DNA from: Lepturacanthus savala
Lineage: Eukaryota; Chordata; Actinopteri; Scombriformes; Trichiuridae
Direction: 5' to 3'
Length of the DNA: 64,000 nucleotides
Assembly: GCA_030544235.1 (NCBI GenBank)
Contig: CM060464.1
Span: forward strand, 33,871,602 to 33,935,601
The notes below the pieces were generated by a model. It did no database searches, was not told where the DNA came from, and worked only from the letters and a program-made list of their open reading frames with translations. Of the stretch, positions 18,745-31,717 are shown piece after piece. The translations under genes were made by a program, and so were the position numbers. How positions within the stretch are numbered: the stretch's first letter is position 1; each line of letters starts with the position of its first letter.

Positions 18745-19400
18745 ATTGATAGTAACTGGTCTCCTCACTTTACCACCTTCTACAGCGGCTCCACTGACAG
18801 CATCCTGACCTACAACATCACTTCCTGGTTCAGGAGCTGTAGTTTCCATGGACAACAAAAACAGCCAATTAGGACTGATGAAGACTGCCTACAGAACCGT
18901 TGCTGCTCCTGTCTCATCCTGATGGCGCTCTACCAACAGCAATGCATTCACACAGCTACCTCCACCATCAAAGACCCACTCCACCCTTCACTATGATCAA
19001 CATGTTTTACAAGCTGTAGGGCTTCAAGTGGACTGAATCCCCCCACACACACACTCACTGATACCCTGAACCCCCCAAACACACACCACCCCCCCAGCTG
19101 GACAACAACCAAGGACAAGGTTTGAACTGATTTAAGGACATGTCTGAATTACTTTAAACAGCACTGGATTGGAGACATTGAAGCACCTTTTACTGAACCT
19201 CTGAAATTATTTGGTTATTAATGCTGTGAAATACTGTTTTTAAATATGTGATTGAAAATATATTTTTTTATAGATAGATTTTTTTAGTAATCATTTAATC
19301 ACCATTTTTATGTAATGTCAATGATGAGAAGCAATTTAATTTCAGACTGAATGTAAATGTGGAGTGAAATGACAATAAAGTGAACTTTGAATCTAGAATC
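18745..19400 (+). pseudogene. L2/CR1-like LINE reverse transcriptase C-terminus and 3' UTR
   Basis: The plus-strand reading FTTFYSGSTDSILTYNITSWF matches the well-known TTFYRG-x-ES-x-L segment near the C-terminus of L2/Rex/CR1-type reverse transcriptases. It then shifts frame around a TAYRTV-type stretch and a KDPLHPS motif. A long untranslated tail follows, ending 'gacaataaagtgaactttga' and two GAATCTA units near 19395, typical of L2-type 3' ends. The copy is 5'-truncated and frameshifted. Confidence 0.65.
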
Positions 19401-19738
19401 TAATGTCTGAGGATTTTATTTTATATACATGTATATTAATACATTAGATATAGATATTTTATGCAACTGACATAAATACATGAATAAATTAATTTAAATA
19501 AAATAATGTATTAAGGAGGTATATAGCTACATATCAAAGACATGGCATCTCATAAGAATACCCTCCTCAATGATGATGTTGGAAAATATCTTAGATGATA
19601 AAATTCAGAATTTTTGAGTTAGAAGCAGTTGGTCTGTGTCAGTGATGTCATCATCACCATGGAAACACCACAGCTTCGTGGCTGAGCTGATTTCTCTGAA
19701 AGGCCTGAAAGCTGATTGGTCAATAGTTTTTCATCAAT
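19401..19738. other. No recognised feature
   Basis: AT-rich sequence between the LINE tail and the satellite-bearing element. No gene, LTR or clear repeat is seen. Confidence 0.5.
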
Positions 19739-20740
19739 CTTCCCATGGCTTCTTGATGAAATGATTTAAATTCATGTGGCCTTCTGTCGCCTTTGTGCCA
19801 TTCCTGTAATAACCCCAGTGGTGACCTTTATGCCAAAAGAATTTCACTTTTTTACTATAGATGTCTGGATTCTGGATGTCTGGAAAACGATGTTGGACTT
19901 TCCCAGGTGAATTTCTAATCCACAACTATACCATTGTACATAAAATAAAAGGTAAATAAGATTTTCTGTAAAAAATATTGCACTGATTAGGCCGATATAG
20001 CTTACTAGCTTATTGTGCTCTTCAGACTGAGAGAAAGATTCTGGAGCCATAAAAATTTTAAAACATGAACCACATGAAAACAATAGCTTTCCCAGGTGAA
20101 TTCTTAATGCAAAACTATACCATTGTACATAAAAATAAAAGGTAAACAAGATTTTCTGTAAAAAATATTTCACTGGTTGAGACGTACATCGCTTTTTACC
20201 TCATTGTGCTCTTTCGACCGAGAGAATGCATATGGAGCAATAAAAACTTTAAAACACGAACCACATGAAAACAATAGCTTTTCCAGGTGAATTTCTAATT
20301 CAAAACTATACCATTTCACATAAAGTATAAGGTAAATACGATTTCCTGCAAAAATATTGCACTGATTAGGTCTACATAGCTTTTTATCTTTTAGTGCTCT
20401 TCAGACCGAGAGAAAGCTTCTGGAGCCATAAAAACTTTAAAACATGAACCACATGAAAACAATAGCTTTCTCAGGTGAATTCTTAATCCAAAACTATACC
20501 ATTGTACATAAAATCAAAGGTAAACAAGATTTTCTGTAAAAATATTTCACTGATTTAGACGTACATCGCTTTTTATCTTATTGTGCTCTTCTGACCGAGA
20601 GAATGCTTATGGAGCAATAAAAACTTTAAAACGTGAACCACATGAAAACAATAGCTTTCCCAGGTGAATTTCTAATCCCAAACTATAGCATTTCACATAA
20701 AGTAAAAGGTAAAAAAGATTTTCTGTAAATATATTGCAAT
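19739..20740 (-). repeat. Dispersed element with about four and a half old 189-bp monomers (copy 2)
   Basis: Begins with the same unique flank as copy 1 ('tcccatggcttcttgatgaa'), followed by minus-oriented monomers with 'aggtgaatt' landmarks near 19906, 20094, 20285, 20474 and 20662. Spacing is about 188-191 bp. The monomers differ from each other much more than those of the main array. The last one is cut near 20740, where orientation switches. Confidence 0.85.
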
Positions 20741-20790
20741 ATATATATGCAAATATATATGCAAATATATTTTCTATACAGTATTTTTAC
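20741..20790. other. Head-to-head inversion junction of the satellite
   Basis: A 50-base AT-rich core ('caaatatatatgcaaatata' type) separates minus-strand monomers ending 'ttttctgtaaatatattgc' from plus-strand monomers starting 'cagtatttttacagaaaatc'. Both sides approach the junction through the same part of the monomer, so the region is a quasi-palindrome. Confidence 0.8.
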
Positions 20791-22259
20791 AGAAAATCTT
20801 ATTTACATTTTACTATATGTAAAATGGTATAGTTTTGGATCAGAAATTCACCTGGAAAAGCTATTGTTTTCATGTGGTTTGTGTTTTAAAGTTTTTATTG
20901 CTCCATATGCATTCTCTCGGTCGGAAGAGCACAAAAAGACAAAAAGCTATGTAGGCCTAAATCAGTACAATATTTTTATAGAAAATGTTATTTACCTTTT
21001 ACTTTATGTGAAATAGTATAGTTTTGGATCAGAAATTCACCTGGAAAAGCTATTGTTTTCATGTGGTTTGTGTTTTAAAGTTTTTATTGCTCCATATGCA
21101 TTCTCTCGGTCTGAAGAGCACAAGAAGATAAAAAGCTATGTAGGCCTAAATCAGTACAATGTTTTTACAGGAAATCTAATTTACCATTTACTATATGTAA
21201 AATGGTATAGTTTTGGATCAGAAATTCACCTGGAAAAGCTATTGTTTTCATGTGGTTTGTGTTTTAAAGTTTTTATTGCTCCATATGCATTCTCTCGGTC
21301 GGAAGAGCACAAAAAGACAAAAAGCTATGTAGGCCTAAATCAGTACAATATTTTTCACAGAAAATCTTATTTACCTTTTACTATATGTAAAATGGTATTG
21401 TTTTGGATCAGAAATTCAGCTGGAAAAGCTATTGTTTTCATGTGGTTTGTGTTTTAAAGTTTTTATTGCTCCATATGCATTCTCTCGGTCTGAAGAACAC
21501 AAAAAGACAAAATGCTATGTAGACCTAAATCAGTACAATATTTTTATAGAAAGTCTTATTTACCTTTTACTTTATGTGAAATGGTATAGTTTTGGATCAG
21601 AAATTCACCTGGAAAAGTTATTGTTTTCATGTGGTTTGTGTTTTAATGTTTTTATTGCTCCATTTGCATTCTCTTGGTCTGAAGAGCACAAAAAGATAAA
21701 AAGCTATGTAGGCCTAAATCAGTACAATGTTTTTACAGGAAATCTAATTTACCATTTACTATATGTAAAATGGTATAGTTTTGGATCAGAAATTCACCTG
21801 GAAAAGCTATTGTTTTCATGTGGTTTGTGATTTAAAGTTTTTATTGCTCCATATGCATTCTCACGGTCTGAAGAGCACAAAAAGACAAAATGCTATGTAG
21901 GCCTAAATCAGTACAATATTTTTATAAACAACCTTATTTACCTTTTACTTTATGTGAAATGGTATAGTTTTGGATCAGAAATTCACCTGGAAAAGCTATT
22001 GTTTTCATGTGGTTTGTGTTTTAAAGTTTTTATTGCTCCATATGCATTCTCTCGGTCTGAAGAGCACAAAAAGACAAAAAGCTATGTAGGCCTAAATAAG
22101 TACAATATTTTTATAAACAATCTTATTTACCTTTTACTATATGTAAAATGGTATAGTTTGGGATCAGAAATTCACCTGGAAAAGCTATTGTTTTCAGGTG
22201 GTTTGTGTTTTAAAGTTTTTATTGCTCCATTTGCATTCTCTTATATTTATGTGAAATGG
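20791..22259 (+). repeat. Diverged left edge of the array
   Basis: The first seven or so monomers carry many private changes: a 1-bp insertion at about 21350, a TGA at 21828-21830, and 'acaggaaatctaa' variants. Near 22236 a monomer has an in-frame deletion of about 81 bp between 'gcattctct' and 'tatgtgaaatgg'. Edge decay like this is expected where unequal exchange is least effective. Confidence 0.8.
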
Positions 22260-25200
22260 TATAGTTTTGGATCAGAAATTCACCTGGAAAAGCTATTGTT
22301 TTCATGTGGTTTGTGTTTTAAAGTTTTTATTGCTCCATATGCATTCTCTCGGTCTGAAGAGCACAAAAAGACAAAAAGCTATGTAGGCCTAAATAAGTAC
22401 AATATTTTTATAAAAAATCTTATTTACCTTTTACTATATGTAAAATGGTATAGTTTGGGATCAGAAATTCACCTGGAAAAGCTATTGTTTTCATGTGGTT
22501 TGTGTTTTAAAGTTTTTATTGCTCCATATGCATTCTCTCGGTCTGAAGAGCACAAAAAGACAAAATGCTATGTAGGCCTAAATCAGTACAATATTTTTAC
22601 AGAAAATCTCATTTACCATTTACTATATGTAAAATGGTATAGTTTTGGATCAGAAATTCACCTGGAAAAGCTATTGTTTTCATGTGGTTTGTGTTTTAAA
22701 GTTTTTATTGCTCCATATGCATTCTCTCGGTCTGAAGAGCACAAAAAGACAAAATGCTATGTAGACCTAAATCAGTACAATATTTTTATAGAAAATCTTA
22801 TTTACCTTTTACTTTATGTGAAGTGGTATAGTTTTGGATCAGAAATTTACCTGGAAAAGCTATTGTTTTCATGTGGTTTGTGTTTTAAAGTTTTTATTGC
22901 TCCATTTGCATTCTCTCGGTCTGAAGAGCACAAAAAGACAAAATGCTATGTAGGCCTAAATCAGTACAATATTTTTACAGAAAATCTCATTTACCATTTA
23001 CTATATGTGAAATGGTATAGTTTTGGATTAGAAATTCACCTGGAAAAACTATTGTTTTCATGTGGTTTGTGTTTTAAAGTTTTTATTGCTCCATATGCAT
23101 TCTCTCGGTCTGAATAGCACAAAAAGACAAAATGCTATGTAGACCTAAATCAGTACAATATTTTTAGAGAAAATCTTATTTACCTTTTACTTTATGTGAA
23201 ATGGTATAGTTTTGGATCAGAAATTCACCTGGAAAAGCTATTGTTTTCATGTGGTTTGTGTTTTAAAGTTTTTATTGCTCCATATGCATTCTCTCGGTCT
23301 GAAGAGCACAAAAAGACAAAATGCTATGTAGACCTAAATCAGTACAATATTTTTATAGAAAATCTTATTTACCTTTTACTTTATGTGAAATGGTATAGTT
23401 TTGGATCAGAAATTCACCTGGAAAAGCTATTGTTTTCATGTGGTTTGTGTTTTAAAGTTTTTATTGCTCCATATGCATTCTCTCGGTCTGAAGAGCACAA
23501 AAAGACAAAAAGCTATGTAGGCCTAAATAAGTACAATATTTTTATAAAAAATCTTATTTACCTTTTACTATATGTAAAATGGTATAGTTTGGGATCAGAA
23601 ATTCACCTGGAAAAGCTATTGTTTTCATGTGGTTTGTGTTTTAAAGTTTTTATTGCTCCATATGCATTCTCTCGGTCTGAAGAGCACAAAAAGACAAAAT
23701 GCTATGTAGGCCTAAATCAGTACAATATTTTTACAGAAAATCTCATTTACCATTTACTATATGTAAAATGGTATAGTTTTGGATCAGAAATTCACCTGGA
23801 AAAGCTATTGTTTTCATGTGGTTTGTGTTTTAAAGTTTTTATTGCTCCATATGCATTCTCTCGGTCTGAAGAGCACAAAAAGACAAAATGCTATGTAGAC
23901 CTAAATCAGTACAATATTTTTATAGAAAATCTTATTTACCTTTTACTTTATGTGAAATGGTATAGTTTTGGATCAGAAATTCACCTGGAAAAGCTATTGT
24001 TTTCATGTGGTTTGTGTTTTAAAGTTTTTATTGCTCCATTTGCATTCTCTCGGTCTGAAGAGCACAAAAAGACAAAATGCTATGTAGGCCTAAATCAGTA
24101 CAATATTTTTACAGAAAATCTCATTTACCATTTACTATATGTGAAATGGTATAGTTTTGGATTAGAAATTCACCTGGAAAAACTATTGTTTTCATGTGGT
24201 TTGTGTTTTAAAGTTTTTATTGCTCCATATGCATTCTCTCGGTCTGAAGAGCACAAAAAGACAAAATGCTATGTAGACCTAAATCAGTACAATATTTTTA
24301 TAGAAAATCTTATTTACCTTTTACTTTATGTGAAATGGTATAGTTTTGGATCAGAAATTCACCTGGAAAAGCTATTGTTTTCATGTGGTTTGTGTTTTAA
24401 AGTTTTTATTGCTCCATTTGCATTCTCTCGGTCTGAAGAGCACAAAAAGACAAAATGCTATGTAGGCCTAAATCAGTACAATATTTTTACAGAAAATCTC
24501 ATTTACCATTTACTATATGTGAAATGGTATAGTTTTGGATTAGAAATTCACCTGGAAAAACTATTGTTTTCATGTGGTTTGTGTTTTAAAGTTTTTATTG
24601 CTCCATATGCATTCTCTCGGTCTGAAGAGCACAAAAAGACAAAATGCTATGTAGACCTAAATCAGTACAATATTTTTAGAGAAAATCTTATTTACCTTTT
24701 ACTTTATGTGAAATGGTATAGTTTTGGATCAGAAATTCACCTGGAAAAGCTATTGTTTTCATGTGGTTTGTGTTTTAAAGTTTTTATTGCTCCATATGCA
24801 TTCTCTCGGTCTGAAGAGCACAAAAAGACAAAATGCTATGTAGACCTAAATCAGTACAATATTTTTAGAGAAAATCTTATTTACCTTTTACTTTATGTGA
24901 AATGGTATAGTTTTGGATCAGAAATTCACCTGGAAAAGCTATTGTTTTCATGTGGTTTGTGTTTTAAAGTTTTTATTGCTCCATATGCATTCTCTCGGTC
25001 TGAAGAGCACAAAAAGACAAAAAGCTATGTAGGCCTAAATAAGTACAATATTTTTATAAAAAATCTTATTTACCTTTTACTATATGTAAAATGGTATAGT
25101 TTGGGATCAGAAATTCACCTGGAAAAGCTATTGTTTTCATGTGGTTTGTGTTTTAAAGTTTTTATTGCTCCATATGCATTCTCTCGGTCTGAAGAGCACA

Positions 25201-26424
25201 AAAAGACAAAATGCTATGTAGGCCTAAATCAGTACAATATTTTTACAGAAAATCTCATTTACCATTTACTATATGTAAAATGGTATAGTTTTGGATCAGA
25301 AATTCACCTGGAAAAGCTATTGTTTTCATGTGGTTTGTGTTTTAAAGTTTTTATTGCTCCATATGCATTCTCTCGGTCTGAAGAGCACAAAAAGACAAAA
25401 TGCTATGTAGACCTAAATCAGTACAATATTTTTATAGAAAATCTTATTTACCTTTTACTTTATGTGAAATGGTATAGTTTTGGATCAGAAATTCACCTGG
25501 AAAAGCTATTGTTTTCATGTGGTTTGTGTTTTAAAGTTTTTATTGCTCCATTTGCATTCTCTCGGTCTGAAGAGCACAAAAAGACAAAATGCTATGTAGG
25601 CCTAAATCAGTACAATATTTTTACAGAAAATCTCATTTACCATTTACTATATGTGAAATGGTATAGTTTTGGATTAGAAATTCACCTGGAAAAACTATTG
25701 TTTTCATGTGGTTTGTGTTTTAAAGTTTTTATTGCTCCATATGCATTCTCTCGGTCTGAAGAGCACAAAAAGACAAAATGCTATGTAGACCTAAATCAGT
25801 ACAATATTTTTATAGAAAATCTTATTTACCTTTTACTTTATGTGAAATGGTATAGTTTTGGATCAGAAATTCACCTGGAAAAGCTATTGTTTTCATGTGG
25901 TTTGTGTTTTAAAGTTTTTATTGCTCCATTTGCATTCTCTCGGTCTGAAGAGCACAAAAAGACAAAATGCTATGTAGGCCTAAATCAGTACAATATTTTT
26001 ACAGAAAATCTCATTTACCATTTACTATATGTGAAATGGTATAGTTTTGGATTAGAAATTCACCTGGAAAAACTATTGTTTTCATGTGGTTTGTGTTTTA
26101 AAGTTTTTATTGCTCCATATGCATTCTCTCGGTCTGAATAGCACAAAAAGACAAAATGCTATGTAGACCTAAATCAGTACAATATTTTTAGAGAAAATCT
26201 TATTTACCTTTTACTTTATGTGAAATGGTATAGTTTTGGATCAGAAATTCACCTGGAAAAGCTATTGTTTTCATGTGGTTTGTGTTTTAAAGTTTTTATT
26301 GCTCCATATGCATTCTCTCGGTCTGAAGAGCACAAAAAGACAAAAAGCTATGTAGGCCTAAATAAGTACAATATTTTTTATAAAAAATCTTATTTACCTT
26401 TTACTATATGTAAAATGGTATAGT
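22260..26424 (+). repeat. Array segment with a 3,024-bp (16-monomer) repeat
   Basis: An identical private stop-forming change ('tctgaatagcac') occurs at 23115-23117 and 26139-26141, exactly 16 monomers apart and in the same monomer context (both followed by a TTAGAG-class unit). Inside, a shorter eight-monomer pattern repeats: the seven classes after about 23385 recur after about 24897. Confidence 0.75.
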
Positions 26425-29400
26425 TTGGGATCAGAAATTCACCTGGAAAAGCTATTGTTTTCATGTGGTTTGTGTTTTAAAGTTTTTATTGCTCCATATG
26501 CATTCTCTCGGTCTGAAGAGCACAAAAAGACAAAATGCTATGTAGGCCTAAATCAGTACAATATTTTTACAGAAAATCTCATTTACCATTTACTATATGT
26601 AAAATGGTATAGTTTTGGATCAGAAATTCACCTGGAAAAGCTATTGTTTTCATGTGGTTTGTGTTTTAAAGTTTTTATTGCTCCATATGCATTCTCTCGG
26701 TCTGAAGAGCACAAAAAGAAAAAATGCTATGTAGACCTAAATAAGTACAATATTTTTATAGAAAATCTTATTTACCTTTTACTATATGTGAAATGGTATA
26801 GTTTTGGATTAGAAATTCACCTGGAAAAACTATTGTTTTCATGTGGTTTGTGTTTTAAAGTTTTTATTGCTCCATATGCATTCTCTCGGTCTGAAGAGCA
26901 CAAAAAGACAAAATGCTATGTAGACCTAAATCAGTACAATATTTTTAGAGAAAATCTTATTTACCTTTTACTTTATGTGAAATGGTATAGTTTTGGATCA
27001 GAAATTCACCTGGAAAAGCTATTGTTTTCATGTGGTTTGTGTTTTAAAGTTTTTATTGCTCCATATGCATTCTCTCGGTCTGAAGAGCACAAAAAGACAA
27101 AAAGCTATGTAGGCCTAAATAAGTACAATATTTTTATAAACAATCTTATTTACCTTTTACTTTATGTGAAATGGTATAGTTTTGGATCAGAAATTCACCT
27201 GGAAAAGCTATTGTTTTCATGTGGTTTGTGTTTTAAAGTTTTTATTGCTCCATATGCATTCTCTCGGTCTGAAGAGCACAAAAAGACAAAAAGCTATGTA
27301 GGCCTAAATCAGTACAATATTTTTATAGAAAATCTTATTTACCTTTTACTTTATGTGAAATGGTATAGTTTTGGATCAGAAATTCACCTGGAAAAGCTAT
27401 TGTTTTCATGTGGTTTGTGTTTTAAAGTTTTTATTGCTCCATTTGCATTCTCTCGGTCTGAAGAGCACAAAAAGACAAAATGCTATGTAGGCCTAAATAA
27501 GTACAATATTTTTATAAACAATCTTATTTACCTTTTACTATATGTAAAATGGTATAGTTTGGGATCAGAAATTCACCTGGAAAAGCTATTGTTTTCATGT
27601 GGTTTGTGTTTTAAAGTTTTTATTGCTCCATTTGCATTCTCTCGGTCTGAAGAGCACAAAAAGACAAAATGCTATGTAGGCCTAAATCAGTACAATATTT
27701 TTACAGAAAATCTCATTTACCATTTACTATATGTGAAATGGTATAGTTTTGGATTAGAAATTCACCGGGAAAAACTATTGTTTTCATGTGGTTTGTGTTT
27801 TAAAGTTTTTATTGCTCCATATGCATTCTCTCGGTCTGAAGAGCACAAAAAGACAAAATGCTATGTAGACCTAAATCAGTACAATATTTTTAGAGAAAAT
27901 CTTATTTACCTTTTACTTTATGTGAAATGGTATAGTTTTGGATCAGAAATTCACCTGGAAAAGCTATTGTTTTCATGTGGTTTGTGTTTTAAAGTTTTTA
28001 TTGCTCCATATGCATTCTCTCGGTCTGAAGAGCACAAAAAGACAAAAAGCTATGTAGGCCTAAATAAGTACAATATTTTTATAAACAATCTTATTTACCT
28101 TTTACTATATGTAAAATGGTATAGTTTGGGATCAGAAATTCACCTGGAAAAGCTATTGTTTTCATGTGGTTTGTGTTTTAAAGTTTTTATTGCTCCATTT
28201 GCATTCTCTCGGTCTGAAGAGCACAAAAAGACAAAATGCTATGTAGGCCTAAATCAGTACAATATTTTTATAGAAAATCTTATTTACCTTTTACTTTATG
28301 AGAAATGGTATAGTTTTGGAACAGAAATTCACCTGGAAAAGCTATTGTTTTCATGTGGTTTGTGTTTTAAAGTTTTTATTGCTCCATTTGCATTCTCTCG
28401 GTCTGAAGAGCACAAAAAGACAAAATGCTTTGTAGGCCTAAATCAGTACAATATTTTTACAGAAAATCTCATTTACCATTTACTATATGTGAAATGGTAT
28501 AGTTTTGGATTAGAAATTCACCTGGAAAAACTATTGTTTTCATGTGGTTTGTGTTTTAAAGTTTTTATTGCTCCATATGCATTCTCTCGGTCTGAAGAGC
28601 ACAAAAAGACAAAATGCTATGTAGACCTAAATCAGTACAATATTTTTAGAGAAAATCTTATTTACCTTTTACTTTATGTGAAATGGTATAGTTTTGGATC
28701 AGAAATTCACCTGGAAAAGCTATTGTTTTCATGTGGTTTGTGTTTTAAAGTTTTTATTGCTCCATATGCATTCTCTCGGTCTGAAGAGCACAAAAAGACA
28801 AAAAGCCATGTAGGCCTAAATAAGTACAATATTTTTATAAACAATCTTATTTACCTTTTACTATATGTAAAATGGTATAGTTTGGGATCAGAAATTCACC
28901 TGGAAAAGCTATTGTTTTCATGTGGTTTGTGTTTTAAAGTTTTTATTGCTCCATATGCATTCTCTCGGTCTGAAGAGCACAAAAAGACAAAATGCTATGT
29001 AGACCTAAATCAGTACAATATTTTTATAGAAAATCTTATTTACCTTTTACTTTATGTGAAATGGTATAGTTTTGGATCAGAAATTCACCTGGAAAAGCTA
29101 TTGTTTTCATGTGGTTTGTGTTTTAAAGTTTTTATTGCTCCATTTGCATTCTCTCGGTCTGAAGAGCACAAAAAGACAAAATGCTATGTAGGCCTAAATC
29201 AGTACAATATTTTTACAGAAAATCTCATTTACCATTTACTATATGTGAAATGGTATAGTTTTGGATTAGAAATTCACCTGGAAAAACTATTGTTTTCATG
29301 TGGTTTGTGTTTTAAAGTTTTTATTGCTCCATATGCATTCTCTCGGTCTGAAGAGCACAAAAAGACAAAAAGCTATGTAGGCCTAAATCAGTACAATATT

Positions 29401-31717
29401 TTTATAGAAAATCTTATTTACCTTTTACTTTATGTGAAATGGTATAGTTTTGGATCAGAAATTCACCTGGAAAAGCTATTGTTTTCATGTGGTTTGTGTT
29501 TTAAAGTTTTTATTGCTCCATTTGCATTCTCTCGGTCTGAAGAGCACAAAAAGACAAAATGCTATGTAGGCCTAAATAAGTACAATATTTTTATAAACAA
29601 TCTTATTTACCTTTTACTATATGTAAAATGGTATAGTTTGGGATCAGAAATTCACCTGGAAAAGCTATTGTTTTCATGTGGTTTGTGTTTTAAAGTTTTT
29701 ATTGCTCCATTTGCATTCTCTCGGTCTGAAGAGCACAAAAAGACAAAATGCTATGTAGGCCTAAATCAGTACAATATTTTTACAGAAAATCTCATTTACC
29801 ATTTACTATATGTGAAATGGTATAGTTTTGGATTAGAAATTCACCGGGAAAAACTATTGTTTTCATGTGGTTTGTGTTTTAAAGTTTTTATTGCTCCATA
29901 TGCATTCTCTTGGTCTGAAGAGCACAAAAAGACAAAATGCTATGTAGACCTAAATCAGTACAATATTTTTAGAGAAAATCTTATTTACCTTTTACTTTAT
30001 GTGAAATGGTATAGTTTTGGATCAGAAATTCACCTGGAAAAGCTATTGTTTTCATGTGGTTTGTGTTTTAAAGTTTTTATTGCTCCATATGCATTCTCTC
30101 GGTCTGAAGAGCACAAAAAGACAAAAAGCTATGTAGGCCTAAATAAGTACAATATTTTTATAAACAATCTTATTTACCTTTTACTATATGTAAAATGGTA
30201 TAGTTTGGGATCAGAAATTCACCTGGAAAAGCTATTGTTTTCATGTGGTTTGTGTTTTAAAGTTTTTATTGCTCCATTTGCATTCTCTCGGTCTGAAGAG
30301 CACAAAAAGACAAAATGCTATGTAGGCCTAAATCAGTACAATATTTTTATAGAAAATCTTATTTACCTTTTACTTTATGAGAAATGGTATAGTTTTGGAT
30401 CAGAAATTCACCTGGAAAAGCTATTGTTTTCATGTGGTTTGTGTTTTAAAGTTTTTATTGCTCCATTTGCATTCTCTCGGTCTGAAGAGCACAAAAAGAC
30501 AAAATGCTTTGTAGGCCTAAATCAGTACAATATTTTTACAGAAAATCTCATTTACCATTTACTATATGTGAAATGGTATAGTTTTGGATTAGAAATTCAC
30601 CTGGAAAAACTATTGTTTTCATGTGGTTTGTGTTTTAAAGTTTTTATTGCTCCATATGCATTCTCTCGGTCTGAAGAGCACAAAAAGACAAAATGCTATG
30701 TAGACCTAAATCAGTACAATATTTTTAGAGAAAATCTTATTTACCTTTTACTTTATGTGAAATGGTATAGTTTTGGATCAGAAATTCACCTGGAAAAGCT
30801 ATTGTTTTCATGTGGTTTGTGTTTTAAAGTTTTTATTGCTCCATATGCATTCTCTCGGTCTGAAGAGCACAAAAAGACAAAAAGCCATGTAGGCCTAAAT
30901 AAGTACAATATTTTTATAAACAATCTTATTTACCTTTTACTATATGTAAAATGGTATAGTTTGGGATCAGAAATTCACCTGGAAAAGCTATTGTTTTCAT
31001 GTGGTTTGTGTTTTAAAGTTTTTATTGCTCCATATGCATTCTCTCGGTCTGAAGAGCACAAAAAGACAAAATGCTATGTAGACCTAAATCAGTACAATAT
31101 TTTTATAGAAAATCTTATTTACCTTTTACTTTATGTGAAATGGTATAGTTTTGGATCAGAAATTCACCTGGAAAAGCTATTGTTTTCATGTGGTTTGTGT
31201 TTTAAAGTTTTTATTGCTCCATTTGCATTCTCTCGGTCTGAAGAGCACAAAAAGACAAAATGCTATGTAGGCCTAAATCAGTACAATATTTTTACAGAAA
31301 ATCTCATTTACCATTTACTATATGTGAAATGGTATAGTTTTGGATTAGAAATTCACCTGGAAAAACTATTGTTTTCATGTGGTTTGTGTTTTAAAGTTTT
31401 TATTGCTCCATATGCATTCTCTCGGTCTGAAGAGCACAAAAAGACAAAATGCTATGTAGACCTAAATCAGTACAATATTTTTAGAGAAAATCTTATTTAC
31501 CTTTTACTTTATGTGAAATGGTATAGTTTTGGATCAGAAATTCACCTGGAAAAGCTATTGTTTTCATGTGGTTTGTGTTTTAAAGTTTTTATTGCTCCAT
31601 ATGCATTCTCTCGGTCTGAAGAGCACAAAAAGACAAAAAGCTATGTAGGCCTAAATAAGTACAATATTTTTTATAAACAATCTTATTTACCTTTTACTAT
31701 ATGTAAAATGGTATAGT
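26425..31717 (+). repeat. Higher-order block 1, 28 monomers, with internal 2,079-bp tandem duplication
   Basis: Bounded by T6 marker monomers at 26374 and 31667. Private variants recur 2,079 bp (11 monomers) apart: 'aaaagccatg' at 28804 and 30883, 'caccgggaaa' at about 27764 and 29843, 'ttatgagaaatgg' at about 28297 and 30376, and 'atgctttgtagg' at about 28426 and 30505. The two copies are about 27181-29259 and 29260-31338. Confidence 0.85.
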
